Assembly: GCA_900544705.1 (NCBI GenBank)
Contig: UQWH01000038.1
Span: 1 to 18,263, forward strand
From: an uncultured Eubacteriales bacterium
GTDB taxonomy: Bacteria > Bacillota > Clostridia > Oscillospirales > Oscillospiraceae
Length of the DNA: 18,263 bases
Direction: 5' to 3'
Below, piece by piece: positions 12,352 through 18,263 of the stretch. The translations under genes and the position numbers were made by a program. Within the stretch, counting starts at the first letter, position 1; every line of letters begins with the position of its first letter. Below the pieces are notes generated by a model, which had not been told where the DNA came from, searched no databases, and saw only the letters and a list, made by a program, of their open reading frames with translations.

Positions 12352-12619
12352 GCGTCGCCTGACAAGGGCACATATGCCCGCCGGACACACCGGCACGCCT
12401 TTCGCGGCGTTATCGTCTTTGCCATACGCCGGTATGCCTGCGTCCTCTGCCTTGCGAAAAACGCGCCGGAGCGCCCGGCGGGTCTTCGAGTTTTCCGGGA
12501 GGATAAACGGCAGTTGGCAAGGCAGACGAGGCAGATGGGCTGACGCCCATCAACGAGGATAACGAAGTCAAATGTCGTTTCGGCCCGGGAAAACCATGTG
12601 TGCCCTTGTCAAGCGACGC
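12352..12619. repeat. 268-bp element of nested inverted repeats (MITE-like or structured RNA)
   Basis: The two ends (12352-12376 and 12595-12619) are inverted copies, matching at 23 of 25 positions. Inside, and in register, are further inverted pairs: CGTTATC with GATAACG (12408-12414 / 12558-12564) and TCTGCCTTGC with GCAAGGCAGA (12446-12455 / 12517-12526). Between them lie local hairpins, such as GATGGGC-TGAC-GCCCATC (12534-12551), CATAC-GCCG-GTATG and GCCGG-ACACA-CCGGC. The whole element therefore folds as one long branched hairpin on either strand. It has no credible gene. Its terminal inverted repeats fit a small non-autonomous mobile repeat, though no target-site duplication is obvious. 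Confidence 0.75.
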
Positions 12620-12620
12620 T

Positions 12621-12652
12621 AAAAAAGTCCGCCGCAGGAAGCTGCGGCGGAC
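12621..12652 (-). terminator. Terminator of the nucleoside ABC permease operon
   Basis: On the minus strand GTCCGCCGCAG, loop CTTC, CTGCGGCGGAC (12652-12627; 11 perfect pairs), then six Ts (12626-12621). It lies right against the nested-repeat element. Confidence 0.93.
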
Positions 12653-12674
12653 GGAGGGAAAACTTAGGGGAAAT

Positions 12675-13667
12675 TCAGCGGTCTTCGCGGAAGTAGGACA
12701 GACCCAGCGCTTCGGGCGGCTGCTTTTCCTTGTTGTTGCGCATACTGGAAACGACAAGGACGATGACCGTCACGACGTAGGGCAGGATCTTGTAAAGCTG
12801 CGTGGGGATGAAGGAAAGCTGCAGACGCAGATACAGGATCATCAGTGCGCCGAAGAGGACGGAGCCCCAGATGGCGGACAGCGGACGCCAGGTGCAGAAG
12901 ATGACCAGCGCAACGGCCAGCCAGCCGACACCGGACAGGCCTTCGTGGTTCCAGACGCAGCCGGCGATGGTGGTGATGTAGACCATGCCGCCGACGGCGG
13001 AGATGCCGCCGCCGATGATGGTGGCGAGGTACTTGTAGCGTGTGACGTTGATGCCGGCAGCGTCTGCGGTTGCGGGAGATTCACCCACGGCGCGCAGATA
13101 CAGACCGGAACGGCTCTTCATCAGATAGCAGTACAGACCAACGGCCAGCAGGACGGCAAGATAGAAGAAGAAGCTGTGGCTGAACAGAACCTTGCCGACA
13201 TAGGGGATCTCCTGAAGGAACTTCGGGAAGGGAGAGGCGATGAAGTAAGTTTTCAGCTCGTTGCCGATAGCGACGTAGCCGCCCTCACGCACACGCATGA
13301 ATTCGCCCATGAACTGGCCGACGCCCGTGCCGAAGATGGACAGAGCAAGGCCGGTGACGTTCTGGTTTGCGCGCAGTGTGGTCGTGATAAAGCTGAAGAT
13401 CAGCGAGGCCAGCGCGCCGGCAAGGAAAGCAAACAGGATGCCGACCAGAATGGCAACGAAGCCGTTCGGGGTGGCGGTGAGCTTTTCGTAGTAGAACACG
13501 CCGCCGAGACCAAATGCGCCGCCCATGAACATAATGCCTTCCACGCCGAGGTTCAGGTTGCCGGATTTCTCCGTCAGAACCTCGCCCAGCGTGCCGAACA
13601 GCAGCGGCGTGCCGTAGGTGACTGCCGCGACGATCAGTGCGATAAATAATGTGATGAAATGTTCCAT
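12675..13667 (-). CDS. Nucleoside-type ABC importer, permease 2 (NupQ-like)
   Basis: A 330-residue membrane permease of the branched-chain/ribose-like ABC family that partners BMP-type binding proteins. Sequence hallmarks are TPLLFGTLGEVLTEKSGNLNLGVEGIMFMGG near the N-terminus, TTLRANQNVTGLALSIFGTGVGQF, the cytoplasmic coupling region LRAVGESPATADAAGINVTRYKYLATIIGGGISAVGG, and GWLAVALVIFCTWRP. About eight to ten membrane segments are visible. In Bacillus subtilis and Lactococcus relatives import nucleosides. The ATG at 13667 is preceded by GGAGGCGG and starts one base after the preceding permease's stop, so translation is coupled. Last gene of the operon. Confidence 0.93.
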   Translation of the reverse strand: MEHFITLFIALIVAAVTYGTPLLFGTLGEVLTEKSGNLNLGVEGIMFMGGAFGLGGVFYYEKLTATPNGFVAILVGILFAFLAGALASLIFSFITTTLRANQNVTGLALSIFGTGVGQFMGEFMRVREGGYVAIGNELKTYFIASPFPKFLQEIPYVGKVLFSHSFFFYLAVLLAVGLYCYLMKSRSGLYLRAVGESPATADAAGINVTRYKYLATIIGGGISAVGGMVYITTIAGCVWNHEGLSGVGWLAVALVIFCTWRPLSAIWGSVLFGALMILYLRLQLSFIPTQLYKILPYVVTVIVLVVSSMRNNKEKQPPEALGLSYFREDR

Positions 13668-13668
13668 A

Positions 13669-14757
13669 TTATGCCGCCTCCGTTTCCTGGTGCTTGCTGC
13701 GGAAGATCAGACGATAATTGATGAAGAACTCACAGCCCAGCATACAGAACAGCAGCAGGCCCGTGATGATGTCGGAGATGGAAGCCGGGACGCTGAGCTG
13801 CGTCTGCAGGGTTTCTGCACCCTTGGAAAGGACGGCCAGCATCATGGAGATGACGATCATGGCAAAGGCGTTGAGTTGGCTGAGCCATGCGACGGTGATG
13901 GAGGTAAAGCCGACGCCATCCGCGACACCGTTGTAAAGCGTGCCGTTTGCGCCGGAAACGACGATGAAGCCGACGATACCGCTGATCGCGCCGGACAGGA
14001 GCATGGTGCGCATCATGATGCGGCCGACGTTCATGCCTGCATAGCGGGCGGTGTTGATGGAGTCGCCGATGACGGCGATCTCATAGCCGTGCTTGGTATA
14101 GCGCATATAGATGAAGATAAATACCACGAGAACCAGCACGATGATCCAGCCGCAGTGGACGCCGAACACCTTGGGCAGGCAGGCGGCGCGGTCAAACTGC
14201 GGAATGATCTGCGAGCCGGGACGGCCTTCCCACGGGCCGCCCTGCAGCCAGGAAACCACGCCGATAATGATGTAGTTCATCATCAGGGTGAAGAGCGTTT
14301 CATTGGTGTTCCACTTGGCCTTGAAGAAAGCGGGGATCAGACCCCAGATGCCGCCGGCCAGCGCCGCTGCGAGGGCCATGACGATCAGAAGCAGAACGGA
14401 GGGCAGCTTGTCGACCCAGTAAAGGGCAAAGTAGGTCGCCGCGATGGCGCCTGCGGTGATCTGACCCTCCGCGCCGATGTTCCAGAAACGCATCCGGAAG
14501 CAGGGGGCGATGGCGAGGGCGCAGCCCAGAAGGGGAACGGCAATTTTGACGGTCTGGCGGATGGCGGTCTTTTTGCCGAGCGCGCCGGAGATCATCGTGC
14601 CGTAAGCGGTGAAGGGGTTATTTCCCGTGATCAGGATGACCAGGGAGCCGAGCAGCAGCGCGATCAAAATGGAACCGAGGCGGATCGCCCAGACCTTGCG
14701 GGGATCCATGCTGTCGCGCTTCGCAAGACGAATCAAGGGCATTTTCTTTTCCTGCAT
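13669..14757 (-). CDS. Nucleoside-type ABC importer, permease 1 (NupP-like)
   Basis: A 362-residue membrane permease, the second half of the channel. A basic cytosolic N-terminus precedes the first helix (IRLGSILIALLLGSLVILITG), then NNPFTAYGTMISGALG and RMRFWNIGAEGQITAGAIAA. NTNETLFTLMMNYI and the coupling segment YEIAVIGDSINTARYAGMNVGRIMMRTMLLSGAISGIVG are typical of the family. The longer periplasmic loop around GGPWEGRPGSQIIPQFDRAACLPKVFG is shared with NupP/YufP-like proteins. The ATG overlaps the ATPase stop by one base (TAATG), a sign of translational coupling. Confidence 0.93.
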   Translation of the reverse strand: MQEKKMPLIRLAKRDSMDPRKVWAIRLGSILIALLLGSLVILITGNNPFTAYGTMISGALGKKTAIRQTVKIAVPLLGCALAIAPCFRMRFWNIGAEGQITAGAIAATYFALYWVDKLPSVLLLIVMALAAALAGGIWGLIPAFFKAKWNTNETLFTLMMNYIIIGVVSWLQGGPWEGRPGSQIIPQFDRAACLPKVFGVHCGWIIVLVLVVFIFIYMRYTKHGYEIAVIGDSINTARYAGMNVGRIMMRTMLLSGAISGIVGFIVVSGANGTLYNGVADGVGFTSITVAWLSQLNAFAMIVISMMLAVLSKGAETLQTQLSVPASISDIITGLLLFCMLGCEFFINYRLIFRSKHQETEAA

Positions 14758-16292
14758 TACTGAACTGCCTCCTTTCCGCCGACGCGGGTCATCAGCAGAC
14801 CGATTTCTTCCTTGGTGGCGGTGCGGGCATCCACGATGCCGCTGACCTTGCCGCCGCAGAGGACCAGAATCCGGTCGCAGAGCTCCAGCAGCACGTCCAG
14901 ATCCTCGCCGACAAAGACGACGGCCGCGCCGTTCATCTTCTGCTGCGTCATCAGATTATAAATGGTATACGAGGTGTTGATGTCGAGACCGCGCACGGCG
15001 TAGGCGCTCATCAGGACGGAAGGCGAGCTTGCGATCTCGCGGCCGACGAGGACCTTCTGCACGTTGCCGCCGGAAAGACGGCGCACCGGATAATTGGTGT
15101 CGGGAGTGACGACTTCCAGATCCTTCCAGACCTGCATGGCAAGCTGGTTGGGGTCGCGGCGGTTGACAAAGACGCTTTTGCCCTTTTTCCAGCTTCGCAG
15201 CATCATGTTGCCGGTCATGCCCATGGAGCCGACCAGACCCATGCCGAGACGGTCTTCCGGCACAAAAGCCAGAGAGACGCCGGTTTTCTTGATCTGCATC
15301 GGCGTCTTGCCGACCAGCTCACTGGGGCGGCCGTCCTTGGGAATGTGGCGGATGGAACCATGAGCGACGGGATACAGACCGGCGATGGCCTCCAGCAGCT
15401 CCTTCTGGCCGGAACCGGCAATGCCGGCAATGCCGAGAATCTCGCCGCTGTTGGCGGTAAAGGAAACATTGTCCAGCTTTTTCACGCCCTCACCGTCGAT
15501 GCAGGTGATCTCGCTGAGCACCAGACGCGCCTCCGGGTGTTCATATTTCGGACGGTCGATGTTCAGCGTGACGGAATGGCCGACCATCATGTCCGTCAGC
15601 GCCTGCGGGTTGGTTTCGCTGGTGTTGACGGTGCCGATGTACTTGCCCTTACGCAGAACGGCGACCTTGTCGGAAAGCTCCATGACTTCGTTGAGCTTGT
15701 GGGTGATGATGACAATGGCCTTGCCGTCTTTCTTCATATTCCGCAGGACGGCGAAGAGCTTCTCGGTTTCCTGCGGGGTCAGAACCGCAGTCGGTTCGTC
15801 CAGAATCAGAATGTCCGCACCGCGGTAGAGCACTTTGACGATCTCGACGGTCTGTTTCTGAGAAACGGACATATCATAGATCTTCTGCGTCGGGTCGATG
15901 TCGAAGCCGTAGCGGTCGCAGATCTCCTTGACCTTTGCGTTGGTGGCCTTAATATCAAGGCGACCGCCTTCGTCCAGACCGAGCACGATGTTTTCCGCCG
16001 CGGTAAAGACGTCCACGAGCTTGTAGTGCTGATGGATCATGCCGATCTTGTGATCAAAGGCATCCTTCGGGGAACGGATGGAGATGGGCTTGCCATCGGC
16101 AAGAATCTCACCCTCATCCGGAAGATAGATACCGGCGAGCATGTTCATCAGCGTGGTCTTACCGCTGCCGTTCTCGCCCAGCAGGGAAAGAATTTCGCCG
16201 CGGCGCAGACCCAGACAGATGCCGTCGTTGGCGACGACCGAGCCGAACCGTTTGGTGATGTTCCTCAGTTCAATTGCGTAAACAGTTTCCAA
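14757..16292 (-). CDS. Nucleoside-type ABC importer, tandem ATPase (NupO-like)
   Basis: A 511-residue cytosolic ATPase with two nucleotide-binding domains that powers the paired permeases. In domain 1, the Walker A motif GENGSGKTT is at 39-47, the signature reads SVSQKQTVEI (142-151) and the Walker B ILILDEPTA (161-169). Domain 2 has a degenerate Walker A (GIAGSGQKELL) lacking the GKT lysine context, LSGGNVQK (406-413) and LMSAYAVRGLD, as is usual for this family, in which the second site is less active. I place the start at TTG 16292 because AAGAAAGGA ends 8 nt before it. The ATG at 16301 (three residues longer) lies directly against that site and is the alternative. Confidence 0.92.
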   Translation of the reverse strand: METVYAIELRNITKRFGSVVANDGICLGLRRGEILSLLGENGSGKTTLMNMLAGIYLPDEGEILADGKPISIRSPKDAFDHKIGMIHQHYKLVDVFTAAENIVLGLDEGGRLDIKATNAKVKEICDRYGFDIDPTQKIYDMSVSQKQTVEIVKVLYRGADILILDEPTAVLTPQETEKLFAVLRNMKKDGKAIVIITHKLNEVMELSDKVAVLRKGKYIGTVNTSETNPQALTDMMVGHSVTLNIDRPKYEHPEARLVLSEITCIDGEGVKKLDNVSFTANSGEILGIAGIAGSGQKELLEAIAGLYPVAHGSIRHIPKDGRPSELVGKTPMQIKKTGVSLAFVPEDRLGMGLVGSMGMTGNMMLRSWKKGKSVFVNRRDPNQLAMQVWKDLEVVTPDTNYPVRRLSGGNVQKVLVGREIASSPSVLMSAYAVRGLDINTSYTIYNLMTQQKMNGAAVVFVGEDLDVLLELCDRILVLCGGKVSGIVDARTATKEEIGLLMTRVGGKEAVQ

Positions 16293-16353
16293 GGCTGTCA
16301 TCCTTTCTTGCGGCGCCAGAAGACGCCGGAGTTTAAGGCTTTTGATACTATAT

Positions 16354-16382
16354 ATAATAACACAGCTCCCAGTACTTGTAAA
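16354..16382 (-). promoter_or_regulatory. Sigma-A promoter of the ABC ATPase-permease operon
   Basis: TTTACA (16377-16382) and TATTAT (16354-16359) are 17 bp apart. The operon can thus be transcribed independently of the BMP gene upstream. Confidence 0.75.
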
Positions 16383-16517
16383 TAAAAAGTCGTTGGTTAA
16401 ATATGCAAAAATTCTGTGATGGAATTTGTAAAAATAAAACAAAAAATTAGGAAGCCAAAAATTTTTTTGTATCATGCGGGACAAAAAAAGCGGATAAACA
16501 ACGGGAAATAAATACAG

Positions 16518-16545
16518 AAAATGGGCTGCCGAAGCAGCCCATTTT
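16518..16545 (-). terminator. Terminator between the BMP gene and the ATPase operon
   Basis: Perfect 12-bp stem (16534-16545 with 16518-16529). On the minus strand the loop is TTCG closed by C-G, the very stable UUCG tetraloop, and TTTTCTG follows. Leaky read-through is possible. Confidence 0.9.
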
Positions 16546-16560
16546 GGTAGCGATTTCAGA

Positions 16561-17835
16561 TTAGCCGAATGCGGAGTTCAGCCACTCAATGCCGTCGATC
16601 TGGACGGTGAAGTAAGGAGCGGACTGGAAGTGGGACTCATGGAAGTAGCCGTCAAACACAGCCTCTTCGGAATCCGCCGTGAAGTCGCCGTCGGTATCCA
16701 GAGCGAAAGCGTGCTCCAGCGTCTTGCCGTCGACCGTGAAGGTGGAGGTGTCGAATACATGCAGTTCGCCGTCGGCGAGCTTCTTCTCAACTTCCGCGAG
16801 CTTTTCGGCAGTGCCTTCCGCGCAGAGCTTCTCGTTCAGCGGGGTCAGAACGACGGCGCCGGACTCATAGCCCTTGCACCAGTCCTGATCGAAGGTTTCG
16901 CCGTTGGCGACCGCTTCGATGATCTCGGTGAAGTAAACGCTCCAGTCGATACGGGTGCCGACCAGAGAAGCGTCGGGAGCAACACCGGTCATGTCGTTGT
17001 TGTAGCCGGTATGGAATGCGCCCTTGGTCTGTGCAGTGGTAGCGGGCGTGGTGTTGTCGGAGTGCTGGGAGATGAGCTTGCAGCCCATGTCGCACAGAGC
17101 GGAAGCGGCGTTGCCTTCTTCGGTAGCGTCGGACCAGGAGCCGACGAACTGAACCTTCATGGTCACGCTCGGGCAGACGCTGCGCGCGCCGAGGAAGTAA
17201 GCGGTAAAGCCGGAGATAACTTCAGCGAAGGAGTACGCGCCGACATAACCGATGACAGCTTCGTCTTCCTTGATCTCGCCCTTGTCGATCAGTTCCTGCA
17301 GCTTCATGCCGGCGACGACGCCAGCCAGATAGCGGCCTTCATAGATGTTGGCAAATGCATTGTGGGTGTTCTCGTAGCTGTCGCCCCAGGAGCCCTGATT
17401 GGTGCAGCCGACGAACTGAATGTTGGGATAGTCGGGAGCGACCTTCAGCATGAACTGCTCATGACCAAAGGAGTTGTTGATGATCAGCTGGCAGCCGGCT
17501 TCGGCCAATTCGATGTTGGCTTCTTCGCACTTGGCGTCCTCGCCGATGTTCCACTTGACCATCCACTCGACATTGATGCCCTTCGCAGCCAGAGCTTCCG
17601 TCGCAGCGTCCTTGCCGCGAATGAAGTTGTAGGTGTAGCCCATGTCGTTCTCGTCGCCGATGCAGATCAGGCCGACTTTCACGGTCTTGCCTTCGCCGCC
17701 GGGTTCATCGGAATTCTGGACATCTTCGGAGCCCTTGGAGTCGCTCGGCGTCTTGGTGTCGTCGGTCTTACCGCAGCCGACGAAGAGCGCAGCGATCATT
17801 GCGAGCGCCAGGATCAGTGCAAGGATCTTCTTCAT
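16561..17835 (-). CDS. BMP-family (PnrA-like) nucleoside-binding lipoprotein
   Basis: A 424-residue basic-membrane-protein family lipoprotein, the extracellular binding component of the importer encoded next to it. The signal peptide MKKILALILALAMIAALFVGC has a lipobox LFVGC (C21 lipidated). It is followed by an acidic, disordered linker (about 23-50) and the two-lobed binding domain: VGLICIGDENDMGYTYNFIRG, IINNSFGHEQFMLKVAPDYPNIQFVGC, NAFANIYEGRYLAGVVAGM, IGYVGAYSFAEVISGFTAYFLGA and CKLISQHSDNTTPA. The start is the ATG at 17835 behind AGGAGGTCA; the upstream frame extension is not protein-like. Family members bind purine nucleosides, and the neighbours support this. It has its own promoter and terminator, as expected for a binding protein needed in excess over its permeases. 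Confidence 0.95.
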   Translation of the reverse strand: MKKILALILALAMIAALFVGCGKTDDTKTPSDSKGSEDVQNSDEPGGEGKTVKVGLICIGDENDMGYTYNFIRGKDAATEALAAKGINVEWMVKWNIGEDAKCEEANIELAEAGCQLIINNSFGHEQFMLKVAPDYPNIQFVGCTNQGSWGDSYENTHNAFANIYEGRYLAGVVAGMKLQELIDKGEIKEDEAVIGYVGAYSFAEVISGFTAYFLGARSVCPSVTMKVQFVGSWSDATEEGNAASALCDMGCKLISQHSDNTTPATTAQTKGAFHTGYNNDMTGVAPDASLVGTRIDWSVYFTEIIEAVANGETFDQDWCKGYESGAVVLTPLNEKLCAEGTAEKLAEVEKKLADGELHVFDTSTFTVDGKTLEHAFALDTDGDFTADSEEAVFDGYFHESHFQSAPYFTVQIDGIEWLNSAFG

Positions 17836-17880
17836 TTTCGTTGACCTCCTGTATTCTGGGGAACCGCCCCATAAAATGCA

Positions 17881-17894
17881 GCAAACCGGTTTGC
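17881..17894. promoter_or_regulatory. Perfect 14-bp palindromic operator candidate
   Basis: GCAAACCGGTTTGC is a perfect palindrome with a central CCGG, in the style of LacI-family operators. It lies about 10-25 bp downstream of the predicted transcription start of the BMP gene, where a bound repressor would block elongation or initiation. Confidence 0.6.
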
Positions 17895-17911
17895 CAGTTT
17901 TGCTTGCTTCT

Positions 17912-17940
17912 ATCATACAGGAATTTTTTAGAATTCACAA
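17912..17940 (-). promoter_or_regulatory. Sigma-A promoter of the BMP lipoprotein gene
   Basis: TTGTGA (17935-17940) and TATGAT (17912-17917) are 17 bp apart, giving a leader of about 70 nt that contains the palindrome and a small GGGG/CCCC hairpin. Confidence 0.8.
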
Positions 17941-18178
17941 CAGTTTTTTCGAAGAAAATATACTAAATATTTTTGTACAGAACCTGAATATTTTTTCAAA
18001 ATTTTGTGTAAAATGACGAAATTATACTGATAGGTCACAACACAAAGACAAATGCTCGCATACAGGAAACAAACACGGAAAAACAACCGATGATGACAGG
18101 ACGAGTACCAAGCCATTATATATTTTAATATGTGCCATAAGAAAAAAGAAAAAAGTACAAAAAAGACGAAATTAGGTG
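17941..18178. other. AT-rich gene-free stretch between divergent promoters
   Basis: I see no credible gene here. The only notable content is TTTTGTACA plus GAACCTGAATATTTT (17971-17995), similar to a segment upstream of the purine permease, about 31-55 bp upstream of the BMP -35 box. The rest is A-rich sequence. Confidence 0.6.
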
Positions 18179-18207
18179 TTGACAAAGCGGAAATGCCGTG
18201 GTATCAT
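18179..18207 (+). promoter_or_regulatory. Strong sigma-A promoter pointing out of the window
   Basis: Consensus TTGACA (18179-18184) and TATCAT (18202-18207), 17 bp apart. It drives an unseen gene to the right. Confidence 0.85.
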
Positions 18208-18255
18208 GTACAAGCTGTCGCGAGAGAGCGTGAGCGATCGAGCGACAGGGTGTAC
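18208..18255 (+). promoter_or_regulatory. Structured leader at the right edge
   Basis: CTGTCGC (18215-18221) pairs with GCGACAG (18242-18248), flanked by GTACA and TGTAC (18208-18212 / 18251-18255). The enclosed 20 nt hold overlapping GAGCG repeats. It starts at about the predicted transcription start, so at least the inner stem is in the RNA. It could be the beginning of a leader regulator such as a T-box or a structured RNA gene, but too little is visible to assign it. Confidence 0.45.
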
Positions 18256-18263
18256 CTTGTAAA

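Noticed and set aside
12410..12757. Leftward frame of 115 codons across the nested-repeat element and nupQ-like 3' end
   Set aside because: It is Ser/Pro/Arg-rich with no domain, crosses a terminator and the end of a real gene, and its sequence is explained by the repeat.
13618..14763. Long rightward open frame (381 codons) opposite the ABC permease gene
   Set aside because: It is antisense to a clear membrane permease and has Asp/Gly/Gln-rich low-complexity sequence typical of the complement of GC-rich membrane-protein genes; no start signal.
16630..17844. Long rightward open frame (404 codons) opposite the BMP lipoprotein gene
   Set aside because: Antisense shadow of a confidently identified gene with signal peptide, lipobox and ribosome-binding site on the other strand.

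Overview
This window looks like chromosomal DNA of a spore-forming, GC-rich member of the Clostridia, most likely the Oscillospiraceae (Clostridium cluster IV). The grounds are dipicolinate synthase genes, a DUF4364 protein, long-form HPF, strong GGAGG ribosome-binding sites, TTGACA/TATAAT promoters and GC-rich codon use. The family-level placement is inference from gene content.

Left edge (1-1812): a parA-parB pair of the kind carried by integrative conjugative elements (ICEs) of gut Firmicutes, reading leftward out of the window. It is followed by about 460 bp without a gene, holding terminator-like hairpins and clustered direct repeats that could be the element's end. A strong terminator (1813-1846) then separates this from the chromosomal rplM-rpsI operon, so the window probably spans an ICE/chromosome junction.

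Middle (2814-9590): mostly housekeeping and sporulation genes. They are rplM-rpsI, a TtcA-like tRNA thiolation protein, a SprT-like zinc metalloprotein, a rhomboid-fold membrane protein that seems to lack the catalytic residues and ends in a cysteine-rich zinc-binding tail, and a short-type S-adenosylhomocysteine hydrolase. Next come dpaA-dpaB for spore dipicolinate, divergent from a DUF4364 winged-helix protein, then the ribosome hibernation factor hpf. Promoters and terminators are unusually easy to read here. One hpf promoter appears to be built into the terminator of the preceding gene.

Right part (9609-18263): an AT-rich gene for a serine-rich lipoprotein that looks foreign, then a leftward purine-uptake region. 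This has an AzgA/PbuG-type nucleobase permease with a structured leader, a 268-bp element made of nested inverted repeats, and a nucleoside-type ABC importer (ATPase, two permeases and a separately transcribed BMP-family lipoprotein). A perfect 14-bp palindrome just downstream of the BMP promoter is a likely operator. The permease and ABC importer would salvage purine bases and nucleosides, and SAH hydrolase would release a nucleoside inside the cell. A rightward promoter with a structured leader at the right edge drives an unseen gene.

The observations most worth following are the nested-inverted-repeat element (12352-12619), the ICE junction with its palindrome inside parB, the possible pseudoknot leader of the purine permease, and the promoter/terminator overlap before hpf. 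No clearly new multi-gene system is visible in the window.
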